Assembly: GCA_036553725.1 (NCBI GenBank)
Contig: DATBOO010000097.1
Span: forward strand, 1 to 34,649
Length of the DNA: 34,649 bases
Source of the DNA: Bog-756 sp036553725
GTDB lineage: Bacteria; Actinomycetota; Acidimicrobiia; Acidimicrobiales; RAAP-2
Direction of reading: 5' to 3'
Shown: positions 7,109 to 14,019 of the stretch, in pieces
Layout of the letters: every line of letters starts with the position of its first letter
Numbering within the stretch: the stretch's first letter is position 1
Made by a program: the position numbers and the translations under genes
Notes under the pieces: model-generated
The model's input: the letters and a program-made list of their open reading frames with translations, nothing else
What the model was told of the DNA's origin: nothing
The model's database searches: none

Positions 7109-8347
7109 GTGGACCTGCGCTACACCGACGCCGAACAGGCGTTCCGAGCCGAGCTGCGCCGATGGTTGGCCGACACCCTGCCCGGCCTCCCGGCCAAGCC
7201 CCCGCCCGGGGACTGGCCCGGACGCCGCGCCTACGACACCCATTGGCAGCGGCTGCTGTTCGACGCCGGGTACGCCGGAGTGGACTGGCCGGTCGAGGGT
7301 GGGGGCCGGGGCTCCTCGGCCATCGAGGAGCTGATCTTCAAGGAGGAGCTCGAGCGGGCCCACGCCCCCTACGTCGGGGTCAACTTCGTCGGCCTCCTCC
7401 ACGCCGGCCCGACCATCGTGGCCGAGGGCACGCCCGAGCAGCGACAGCGCTACCTGCCGCCCATCCTCCGGGGTGACGAGGTCTGGTGCCAGGGGTTCTC
7501 CGAGCCGGATGCCGGGAGCGACCTGGCCTCCATGCGCACCCGGGCCGTCCGTGACGGCGACCACTACGTGGTCTCCGGGTCGAAGATCTGGACGTCGCAC
7601 GCCGAGGTGGCCGACTACTGCGAGCTGCTGGTCCGCACCGGGGCCGAGGACAGCCGCCACCGGGGCATCTCGTGGCTGATCCTCCCCATGGACGCCCCCG
7701 GGGTGGAGATCCGTCCGCTGACCACCATCGCCGGGTCCACCGAGTTCGCCGAGCTGTTCCTCGACGAGGTGCAAGTCCCGGTGTCCAATCGGGTGGGCGA
7801 GGAGAACGACGGGTGGCGGGTGACCATGGTCACCTTGAGCTTCGAGCGGGGCACTGCCTTCGTCGGTGACCTGCTCGAGGCCAGAGAGGTGCTCTCCGCC
7901 ACCGTGGCCCTGGCCCGGCGGACCGGGGCGTGGTCGGATCCATCCGTCCGGCGTCGGGCCGGCCATCTGCTGGCCGAGCTGGATGCCCTGTGGGCCCTCA
8001 CCCGGCGCAACGTGTCCCAGGCCGCCCGCACCGGGGTCCCCGGCATCGGCGGGACGCTCTTCAAGCTGGCCTACACCGAGGCCCGTACCGAGCTGGGCGA
8101 GTTCTCGCTCTCGCTGCTGGGCCGGGCCGGGTTGGCCGCCGACGAGCTCGAGGGCACCGACGGTCTCGGTCCCCTGCCCAACGCCACCATGGTCGAGGAC
8201 TGGCTCCGGGGCATCTCCCTGACCATCGCCGCCGGCACGTCGCAGATCCAACGGAACATCGTCGGCGAACGGATCCTCGGGCTGCCCAAGGAGCCGGCCG
8301 CGACCATCTCCCCGGCGGCGGCCAAGTCCCCGGCGGCGGCCAAGTGA
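7109..8347 (+). CDS. acyl-CoA dehydrogenase, first subunit of a pair
   Basis: A 412-aa acyl-CoA dehydrogenase. Visible are the N-terminal helical domain, the flavin/substrate motif CQGFSEPDAGSDLASM, WTSHAEVADYCELLVRT at the FAD side of the beta domain, and the C-terminal FAD/dimer motif GTSQIQRNIVGERILGLP. The residue before GTSQIQR, where MCAD-type enzymes have the catalytic Glu, is Ala. The base must lie elsewhere, as known for IVD/LCAD and for the alpha2beta2 FadE pairs of cholesterol catabolism. GTG 7109 starts at the conserved MDLRYTDAEQAF. The next gene encodes a shorter partner, which suggests a heterotetramer. The C-terminus carries an 18-bp duplication encoding SPAAAK twice (8309-8344). 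Acyl-CoA substrate unknown. Confidence 0.9.
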   Translation: MDLRYTDAEQAFRAELRRWLADTLPGLPAKPPPGDWPGRRAYDTHWQRLLFDAGYAGVDWPVEGGGRGSSAIEELIFKEELERAHAPYVGVNFVGLLHAGPTIVAEGTPEQRQRYLPPILRGDEVWCQGFSEPDAGSDLASMRTRAVRDGDHYVVSGSKIWTSHAEVADYCELLVRTGAEDSRHRGISWLILPMDAPGVEIRPLTTIAGSTEFAELFLDEVQVPVSNRVGEENDGWRVTMVTLSFERGTAFVGDLLEAREVLSATVALARRTGAWSDPSVRRRAGHLLAELDALWALTRRNVSQAARTGVPGIGGTLFKLAYTEARTELGEFSLSLLGRAGLAADELEGTDGLGPLPNATMVEDWLRGISLTIAAGTSQIQRNIVGERILGLPKEPAATISPAAAKSPAAAK

Positions 8348-8390
8348 CCGCCGTCAGCCGCCGCTGAGCATCGAGGAGCGCCGACCACCG

Positions 8391-9428
8391 ATGGACTTCG
8401 AGCCGACCGAGCTCCAGACCGACCTGGCCGAAGGCGTCCGCCGGCTGTGCCAGGGCCAGTTCCCGCTCGAGCGGGTCCGCTCCTTCGAGCTGGCCGACCG
8501 GGTCGTCGACCGAGCTGACTGGCGCCGGCTGGGCGATGCAGGCGTGTTCAACCTGTGCCTGGCCGACGAGGCGGGCGGCCCCGGCCTGGGGCTGGCCGAG
8601 GCGGCGCTGGTCTTCGAGGAGCTCGGTCGGGCTCTCGTCCCCGGCCCTCTGGTGGCGTCCCATCTGGCGGCCGGGCTGGTCGACGGGGCGGACAGCGGCG
8701 AGGTCGTCGTCGGGGTGGTCGAGGCCGACCCGGTCGGCAACGGCGAGGTCGGCACCGACCCGAGCGGCACCGGCGCGGCCCTGCCCATGGTGGTCGAGTT
8801 CCTCGACGACCTCGATGTCCTGTTGGTGCTTTCGGAGCAGGGGATCGCCTCGCTCGACCCACGGTCCCTGAACGCCACCCGGCTGCACCGCCCGATGGAC
8901 CCGCTCACCCCGCTCTGGTCGGTCCCGGCCCTTCCCCAGGGCTCACCCATCGCCGGCCCGGAGATCGCCCGATGGTGGCGGAGGGACGGGGCGGTCCTCA
9001 CCGCCGCCCTTCAGATCGGTGCGGCAGCGTGGAGTACCGAGCTGGCCGTCGAGTACGCCAAGCAGCGCCGGCAGTTCGGCCGGCCCATCGGCGGGTTCCA
9101 GGCGGTGAAGCACCTCTGCGCGGACATGGCGGTGAGGACGGAGCTGGCCCGATGCGCGGTCCACGCCGCGGCCGTCACCGTCGACCAGCCCGACGTCGGC
9201 GATGCGGAGGTGGCGGCGGCCGGGGCCAAGCTGCTGGCCGACGAGGCCGCGGTGGCCAACGGCCGATCGTGCATCCAGGTCCACGGGGGCATGGGGTTCA
9301 CCTGGGAGGTCCCGGCCCACCTGACCTACAAACGGGCCCGGGTCCTGGCCACCCGGTTCGGCACCGGGGACCGGCTGGCAGAGTCGTTGGGCGAGTCACT
9401 GGCCGCGCCAGGGGCCGACCTACTCTGA
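8391..9428 (+). CDS. acyl-CoA dehydrogenase, second subunit
   Basis: A 345-aa acyl-CoA-dehydrogenase-like protein, shorter than the usual 380-400 residues. The N-terminal MDFEPTELQTDLAEGVRRL and the middle LADEAGGPGLGLAEAALVFEELG are family-typical. The C-terminal domain has YAKQRRQFGRPIGGFQAVKH and CIQVHGGMGFTWEVPAHLTYKRA. The central beta domain is reduced and the SEPxAGSD flavin motif is missing. This is the pattern of the partner subunit in alpha2beta2 acyl-CoA dehydrogenases such as the FadE26/27 and FadE28/29 pairs of mycobacterial sterol side-chain degradation. It lies 43 nt after its partner gene, with GAGGAG about 13 nt before the ATG. Which subunit supplies the catalytic base needs structural alignment. 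Confidence 0.87.
   Translation: MDFEPTELQTDLAEGVRRLCQGQFPLERVRSFELADRVVDRADWRRLGDAGVFNLCLADEAGGPGLGLAEAALVFEELGRALVPGPLVASHLAAGLVDGADSGEVVVGVVEADPVGNGEVGTDPSGTGAALPMVVEFLDDLDVLLVLSEQGIASLDPRSLNATRLHRPMDPLTPLWSVPALPQGSPIAGPEIARWWRRDGAVLTAALQIGAAAWSTELAVEYAKQRRQFGRPIGGFQAVKHLCADMAVRTELARCAVHAAAVTVDQPDVGDAEVAAAGAKLLADEAAVANGRSCIQVHGGMGFTWEVPAHLTYKRARVLATRFGTGDRLAESLGESLAAPGADLL
9421..9426 (+). promoter_or_regulatory. -10 box of an internal leaderless promoter
   Basis: TACTCT overlaps the last codons and stop of the acyl-CoA dehydrogenase gene and is followed after 6 nt by ATG 9433. No ribosome binding site is visible. The LLM gene may therefore be expressed from its own leaderless transcript as well as by read-through. 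Confidence 0.45.
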
Positions 9429-9432
9429 TCCG

Positions 9433-10413
9433 ATGACCACCTCCCCGATCCCGCCGCCCGACGATGTGGTGACCGTGCTTCCCGCCGGACGCACGGTTTA
9501 CGGGATGCAGCTCCCGGTCCAGTCCCAGTCGTCCATCTACGTGCAGCCCTGGGAGCCGGCGGCGGGACCCGCCGAGCTGGCGGAGGTGGCGCAGGCCTGC
9601 GAGGCCGCCGACTTCTTCTATGTCGGCGTGTGCGACCACACCTTCATCCCCGAGCGGCTGGCCGGCGCCATGAGCACCACCTGGTACGACACCGTCGCCA
9701 CCCTCGGCTGGCTGGCCGGGATCACCACCCACATCCGGCTCCTCTCCCATATCTACGTGATCGCCCTGCGCCACCCCCTGCGATCGGCCAAGGAGTTCGC
9801 CACCCTCGACGCGCTGTCCGGCGGGCGGGTGATCTGCGGAGTCGGCGCCGGCCACGTCACCGAGGAGTTCGAGCAGATGGGGCCGGAGTTCGAGCACCGG
9901 GGAGCGGCCACCGACGAGGCCATCGCCGGACTGGCCAACGGCCTGGTCAACGAGTTCCCGACCCTGGACGGGCCGAGGTGGAAGGCCTCGGGCGCCGGGC
10001 TGGCGCCGAGGCCCGTGCAGTCACCCCGCCCCCCCATCTGGGCCGGGGGCTCGTCGTCGGCCGCGCTGCGGCGCACGGCGCGCTTCGCCGACGGGTGGCT
10101 GCCGCAGTCGCTCGGGCCCGACCCCGCTCTGCTGACCGAGCTGCGTTCGCTGCGCCAGGAGTTCCGCGGCGGAGCGCCCCTCGACATCGGTGGGCTCTCC
10201 GAGTTCCTCTACGTGGGGCGCCCCCCGTCCGGGCTCGACCTGCCCAAAGGGACAGTGGCCGGCCGGCCCGAGCAGGTGGCCGAGTACCTGCGGACGTTCC
10301 CCGAGGCGGGGGTGGGGCAGGTCCAGGTGCGGTTCCCGTCCCGCACCGCCGACGAGCTGTGCGACCAGATCGCCGCCTTCGGGAGCGAGGTGGCACCGCT
10401 GGTCGACCGGTGA
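9433..10413 (+). CDS. LLM-class, probably F420-dependent, oxidoreductase
   Basis: A 326-aa protein of the luciferase-like TIM-barrel family. Family features are GVCDHTFIPE near residue 70, a THIRLLSHIYVIALRHPLRSAKEFATLD segment of which IALRHP and AKEFATLD are the conserved parts, GGRVICGVGAGHVTEEFEQ, and RPPIWAGGSSSAALRRTARFADGW in the C-terminal half. The spacing matches actinobacterial F420-dependent members rather than bacterial luciferase, but FMN use cannot be excluded. The likely reaction is hydride transfer or monooxygenation of a small substrate. It ends the amidohydrolase/acyl-CoA dehydrogenase cluster (4 nt after the preceding stop), so it probably acts in the same catabolic route. 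The gene converges on the MscS operon. Confidence 0.88.
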   Translation: MTTSPIPPPDDVVTVLPAGRTVYGMQLPVQSQSSIYVQPWEPAAGPAELAEVAQACEAADFFYVGVCDHTFIPERLAGAMSTTWYDTVATLGWLAGITTHIRLLSHIYVIALRHPLRSAKEFATLDALSGGRVICGVGAGHVTEEFEQMGPEFEHRGAATDEAIAGLANGLVNEFPTLDGPRWKASGAGLAPRPVQSPRPPIWAGGSSSAALRRTARFADGWLPQSLGPDPALLTELRSLRQEFRGGAPLDIGGLSEFLYVGRPPSGLDLPKGTVAGRPEQVAEYLRTFPEAGVGQVQVRFPSRTADELCDQIAAFGSEVAPLVDR

Positions 10414-10458
10414 TCCGGCGCCAACCCGGGCGGCCCCCGATGGGTGCTCCCTCCCGGT

Positions 10459-10974
10459 TCAGCCGGTGGTCGAGGTGGTGGAGCCGGTGCCCGGACCCTG
10501 CACGGCCGCCGAGGTGGTGGTAGAGCCAGGTCCCGGCCCCTGACGGGTGGTGGTCGTCGAACTAGACGCCGTCGGGGTGGGGGCAGTGCCCGAGTTGGGG
10601 TTCGTGGTGGTCGTGGCGGCGGCGGAGGGCCGGGTGGTCGTGGTGGTCACGGTGGAGGTGGTCGTCGACGAGACCGTGGCGCCGGGGTAGAAGACCCCTC
10701 CGTTGGTGGCTATCCCCGTCGAGGTCGGGGCCGTGGGCGGATAGAAGTACCAGAGGGTGCCGAACCCGAGGAACAGCACCAGCATCGCCAGGGTGGACCG
10801 CCGGATGGGGAAGCGCGGGTGGACCGGCGCCGACATGAACCCCACCAGCGCGCTGTGCCTCCCGTCGGCACTGCCGTCCGATGCCGGGGCCAGTGGGTCC
10901 GGTGGGCCGGGTGGACCGCCTGGACCGCCTGGACCGCCCGGGACCTCGCCCGGATCGGATGGCCGCTCGCTCAT
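10459..10974 (-). CDS. single-pass membrane protein with Thr/Ser-rich extracytoplasmic tail
   Basis: A 171-aa protein of no recognised family. Residues 1-35 are Gly/Pro-rich with GGP repeats, encoded by a 9-bp tandem sequence near 10915-10945. Residues about 58-78 (STLAMLVLFLGFGTLWYFYPP) form one membrane helix. The rest is a Thr/Ser/Ala/Pro/Gly tail with runs such as TTTTTT and repeated GPGxGSTT, like a wall-spanning or O-mannosylated linker. Arg-rich sequence before the helix predicts the N-terminus inside. The start overlaps the stop of the MscS gene (ATGA), so the two are co-transcribed and probably translationally coupled. It could be an accessory or anchoring partner of the channel; no function is known. 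Confidence 0.65.
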   Translation of the reverse strand: MSERPSDPGEVPGGPGGPGGPPGPPDPLAPASDGSADGRHSALVGFMSAPVHPRFPIRRSTLAMLVLFLGFGTLWYFYPPTAPTSTGIATNGGVFYPGATVSSTTTSTVTTTTTRPSAAATTTTNPNSGTAPTPTASSSTTTTRQGPGPGSTTTSAAVQGPGTGSTTSTTG

Positions 10975-11762
10975 GAGGACGCCGGGGCGGCGCTGTCACC
11001 GATCGACGGCGAACTGATCCCGGCCGAGCGCAGGGCGGTGGCCGCCCGCAGCCGGATCTCCCGGGCCACTGCGAACTGGCGCCCGGGCAGGGTCCGGGCG
11101 ATGAGGCGGAGCTGCACGTACCCCACGTCGATGGTCTCCACCCCGGCCACGATGGGATCGCCGAGCAGCGAGTCCTTCCAGCGGGCGTCGGTGGCCATCG
11201 CCCCGACCACCTCCCGGAGGGTTTCCGTCACCTGGGCCAGGTCCTCGGTCACCGCCACCGGGATGTCGATCACCGCCCGCGACCAGTCCTTGGACAGGTT
11301 GGTGACCTGGCGGAGGGCGCTGTTGGGCACCACCACCAACTCGCCCTGGGTCGTTCGCAGCTTGGTCACCCGCAGCGTCAGCTCCTCGACCGTCCCGGTG
11401 ATGCCGGCCGTCTGGCCGGGCACCGACAGCCGGATGACGTCCCCGAAGGCGAACTGGCGCTCCGCCAGCAGGAAGAAACCGGCCAGCAGGTCGCCCACCA
11501 TCTGCTGCGCCCCGAATCCGAGTCCGATCCCGATGACCGTGGCCGGGGCGACCAGTGTGGTGAGCGGCAGGCCCAGCCGGTCGAAGGCGACGATACCGGC
11601 GACGAAATAGATGAGGGCTACTGCCGCCCACTCGACCGCCTCGCTGATGGCCCGCGAGCGCTTGAGGGATTCGGCAGCCACCGCGCCGGCTTCGATCTGG
11701 CGGCGGATCCGTTCATCGATCCACCGGCGCCGCCGCGCCCCGGTCCAGTGGGCGAACCGCAC
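10971..11762 (-). CDS. small-conductance mechanosensitive channel (MscS family)
   Basis: A 263-aa protein with the MscS core. The pore-lining TM3-like segment is Gly/Ala-rich: VAPATVIGIGLGFGAQQMVG followed by DLLAGFFLLAE. The beta domain follows (FAFGDVIRLS, GTVEELTLRVTKLRT, ELVVVPNSALRQVTNLS), then the alpha/beta cytoplasmic vestibule domain. One more membrane helix (about residues 43-62) precedes the pore. The channel should release osmolytes under hypo-osmotic stress. The first standard start is GTG 11762, but the open frame continues upstream to 11846 and encodes another hydrophobic stretch, NNLLPVVVLLLGAGLAV. The true start may be a non-standard codon near 11834 (ATT) behind a TAGTTT box. 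It is operonic with the following membrane protein. Confidence 0.87.
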   Translation of the reverse strand: MRFAHWTGARRRRWIDERIRRQIEAGAVAAESLKRSRAISEAVEWAAVALIYFVAGIVAFDRLGLPLTTLVAPATVIGIGLGFGAQQMVGDLLAGFFLLAERQFAFGDVIRLSVPGQTAGITGTVEELTLRVTKLRTTQGELVVVPNSALRQVTNLSKDWSRAVIDIPVAVTEDLAQVTETLREVVGAMATDARWKDSLLGDPIVAGVETIDVGYVQLRLIARTLPGRQFAVAREIRLRAATALRSAGISSPSIGDSAAPASS

Positions 11763-11896
11763 GGCCAGGCCGGCACCCAGGAGCAGGACGACGACGGGGA
11801 GGAGGTTGTTCTGGAGCCAGGACTGGTGGTGAATGCCCGGAAACTACCATCGCCCGGCTGCGGGCATCCCGGTCCGGCCGCCGTATGACGACGCGG

Positions 11897-11989
11897 CCCA
11901 CCCGACGGCCCACCCGACGGCCCACCCGACGACCCACCCGAGGTCGGCCCCTGGCCCGATGCGGCCCACCGAGGTCGGCCCCTGGCCCG
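11897..11989. repeat. 12-bp tandem repeat and a 19-bp direct repeat in a divergent intergenic region
   Basis: CCCACCCGACGG is repeated about four times at 11897-11908, 11909-11920, 11921-11932 and 11933-11944 (the last two copies are degenerate). It runs into GAGGTCGGCCCCTGGCCCG, present at 11940-11958 and again at 11971-11989. The region lies between the divergent MscS and amidohydrolase genes (about 11835-12136), which holds no gene. It may be slippage-prone filler or contain protein-binding sites. Confidence 0.6.
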
Positions 11990-12043
11990 GCGCGCCGCAC
12001 CCGCGGCCCCGGCGCAGCCCGGACAGGACCGGCGGCGGTACCG

Positions 12044-12049
12044 TAAACT
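12044..12049 (+). promoter_or_regulatory. putative -10 box for the D-aminoacylase-like gene
   Basis: TAAACT (TANNNT) at 12044-12049 lies directly before operator copy 2, so the transcription start (about 12056) would fall inside the operator. The leader to the start codon is about 80 nt and includes a ribosome binding site. No strong -35 is visible (GGACAG at 12021-12026 has the right spacing). Confidence 0.45.
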
Positions 12050-12062
12050 GACGGTCTGTCAG
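12048..12062. promoter_or_regulatory. TetR-type operator, copy 2
   Basis: CTGACGG-T-CTGTCAG differs from copy 1 (5849-5863) only at the central base and one arm base. It overlaps the -10/start region upstream of the amidohydrolase/aldehyde dehydrogenase operon. Position and sequence agree with repression by the same regulator as copies 1 and 3. Confidence 0.65.
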
Positions 12063-12136
12063 CTGTCGGCCCCGGAGAATTCCCCGTCCGGGTCCCGCCG
12101 CTGCCGAGAGTTCGACACGCTCCGGAGGGAATGCCC

Positions 12137-13870
12137 ATGCTCGACTACGTGATCCGCAACGGCCTGGTCGTCGACGGCACCGGCTCCCCCGGCCGTCGGG
12201 CCGACGTCGGAGTCCGCCAGGGCAGGATCGCCGCCATCGGCCCCATCGACGAGGCCGGTGCCACCGAATTCGACGCCGAGGGCCTGGTGGTGGCCCCGGG
12301 CATCATCGACCCCCACACCCACTACGACGCCCAGCTGTTCTGGGACCCGACCGCCTCCCCGTCCAACCTGCACGGGGTCACCACCGTGATCGGGGGGAAC
12401 TGCGGCTTCACCCTGGCTCCGATCAAGGGAACGGACCACGACTACATCCGGCGGATGATGGCCAAGGTCGAGGGCATGCCCCTGGTGGCCCTGGAGGACG
12501 GCCTCCCCTGGGACTGGACCACCTTCGGCGACTACCTCGGCAAGCTCGAGGGGAACCTCGGGGTCAACGCCGGATTCCTGGTCGGGCACTGCGCGCTGCG
12601 GCGGTGGGTGATGGGATCGGAGCGGGCGGCCGAGGTGGCCTCCGATTCGGAGGTGGCGGAGATGACCCGGCTGCTGGCCGAGTCGATCGAGGCCGGTGGG
12701 CTGGGATTCTCGTCGTCCCAGTCCCGCACCCACTCCGACGGGGACGGGAACCCGATCTCGTCCCGGCACGCCGACCGTCGCGAGATGCTGGCCTTCTGCG
12801 AGGTGGTACGCGACCACCCGGGCACGACCCTCGAGTACATCACCAACGGTTGCCTCGACACCTTCACGGACGAGGAGATCGACCTGATGGTGTCCATGAC
12901 CACCACCGCCCGCCGGCCACTCAACTGGAACCTGCTCACCGTCGATTCCCGCACCCCGGACAAGACCGGGCGCCAGCTGGAGGCCTCGGCGCAGGCCGCG
13001 GCGGCCGGTGGTCGGATAGTGGCGCTGACCATGCCCACGCTGGTCCCCATGAACATGAGCTTCCGGACCCACTGTGCCCTGTTCCTCATCCCCGGGTGGG
13101 GCGACGTGATGGGCCTCCCGGCCGAGCAGCGCATCGAGAAGCTGCGGGACCCCGCCGTCCGGACCCGCCTCGACGAGCTGGCCCACTCCGAGGAGGCCGG
13201 GGTCTTCCGCCGCCTTTCCCACTGGGCCAACTACATCATCGGCGACACCTTCGCCCCGGAGAACGAGGGGCTGAGCTGGCGCGACGTCGGATCGATCGCC
13301 ACGGAGCAGGGGAAGCCCCCCTTCGACACGCTGCTCGACCTGGTCATCGCCGACGACCTGCGGACCGTGCTGTGGCCCAAGGCCTCCGACGGGGACGACG
13401 CCTCGTGGCAGGCGCGGGCCGAGGTGTGGGACAACCCCGGCGCCATGGTGGGGGGATCCGACGCGGGCGCCCACCTCGACCGGATGTGCGGGTCCAACTA
13501 CCCGACCTCCTTCCTCGGCGACTGCCTCCGCAAGCGCAAGCTGGTGCCCATGGAGCGGGCCATCCAGATGATGACCGAGGCGCCCGCCGAGCTCTTCGGG
13601 CTCCACGACCGCGGCCGCCTGTCGGTGGGCCGGTGCGCCGACCTGTTCGTCTTCGACCCGGACACCGTGGGCTCCGAGCCGGCCACCCTGGTCCACGACC
13701 TCCCCGGCGGGAGCCCCCGCCTGATCGCCGACGCCATCGGCGTGGTCCGGGTGCTGGTCAACGGCGTCGAGACCGTCGCCGACGGCAAGCCCACCGGGAG
13801 CCTACCGGGTACTCTGCTCAAGTCGGGGAGGGACACAGAGACCGTGGACCCGACGCCCGCCGGGGTCTGA
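12137..13870 (+). CDS. N-acyl-D-amino-acid deacylase-like amidohydrolase (Amidohydro_3)
   Basis: A 577-aa amidohydrolase. The N-terminus DYVIRNGLVVDGTGSPG is the beta-sandwich start typical of D-aminoacylases. IDPHTHYDAQLFWDP holds the HxH metal pair, the VGHCALRRW segment another His, and VGGSDAGAHLDRM the catalytic Asp. The C-terminal GRLSVGRCADLFVFDPDTV closes the sandwich. Known relatives remove acyl groups from N-acyl-D-amino acids, but many actinobacterial members have untested substrates. ATG 12137 is preferred because GGAGGG (12124-12129) lies 7 nt upstream; the in-frame ATG 12131 overlaps it too closely. Promoter region carries a copy of the operator shared with the amidohydrolase operon at 5885. 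An aldehyde dehydrogenase gene follows after 149 bp. Confidence 0.88.
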   Translation: MLDYVIRNGLVVDGTGSPGRRADVGVRQGRIAAIGPIDEAGATEFDAEGLVVAPGIIDPHTHYDAQLFWDPTASPSNLHGVTTVIGGNCGFTLAPIKGTDHDYIRRMMAKVEGMPLVALEDGLPWDWTTFGDYLGKLEGNLGVNAGFLVGHCALRRWVMGSERAAEVASDSEVAEMTRLLAESIEAGGLGFSSSQSRTHSDGDGNPISSRHADRREMLAFCEVVRDHPGTTLEYITNGCLDTFTDEEIDLMVSMTTTARRPLNWNLLTVDSRTPDKTGRQLEASAQAAAAGGRIVALTMPTLVPMNMSFRTHCALFLIPGWGDVMGLPAEQRIEKLRDPAVRTRLDELAHSEEAGVFRRLSHWANYIIGDTFAPENEGLSWRDVGSIATEQGKPPFDTLLDLVIADDLRTVLWPKASDGDDASWQARAEVWDNPGAMVGGSDAGAHLDRMCGSNYPTSFLGDCLRKRKLVPMERAIQMMTEAPAELFGLHDRGRLSVGRCADLFVFDPDTVGSEPATLVHDLPGGSPRLIADAIGVVRVLVNGVETVADGKPTGSLPGTLLKSGRDTETVDPTPAGV

Positions 13871-13903
13871 CCCCGGCCACCCGGACCGAAGGCTCGGCCG
13901 CCG

Positions 13904-13969
13904 CACCGACTCCGTACCGACTCCGTACTGACTCCATACCGACTCCATGCCGACTCCATGCCGACACCG
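13904..13969. repeat. 11-bp tandem repeat, six copies
   Basis: Six consecutive 11-bp units of the form YRCCGACTCCR (for example TACCGACTCCG, TGCCGACTCCA) fill 13904-13969 in the 149-bp gap between the deacylase and aldehyde dehydrogenase genes. Copies differ by one to three bases. The 11-bp period is close to one helical turn. No gene is present in the gap. Confidence 0.75.
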
Positions 13970-14019
13970 TCCGGCGCCGCTCGACCGACTCATCACCGTA
14001 CCGCGAAAGGGGACCCACC

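Noticed and set aside
3964..8251. Very long minus-strand frames opposite the SDR, DUF222, amidohydrolase and acyl-CoA dehydrogenase genes
   Set aside because: Compositionally biased (Gly/Val/Arg/His) and antisense to well-supported genes. High GC removes stop codons.
8346..8360. TGACCGCCGTCA between the two acyl-CoA dehydrogenase genes as an operator
   Set aside because: Twelve instead of thirteen bases, wrong central spacing, and located within an operon.
10414..10458. Bidirectional terminator between the LLM and membrane protein genes
   Set aside because: The 45-bp gap is GC-rich but shows no convincing inverted repeat.
11763..12138. Arg/Gly-rich minus-strand frame in the MscS/deacylase gap as a gene
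   Set aside because: It is low-complexity sequence derived from the tandem repeats and has no recognisable domain.
13904..13969. 11-bp repeats as a CRISPR array
   Set aside because: Units are contiguous without spacers, far too short, and no cas genes are present.
12604..14019. Upstream extension of the aldehyde dehydrogenase frame through the deacylase gene
   Set aside because: The extension is out-of-frame shadow sequence. The true start at 14020 has a ribosome binding site and the family N-terminus.
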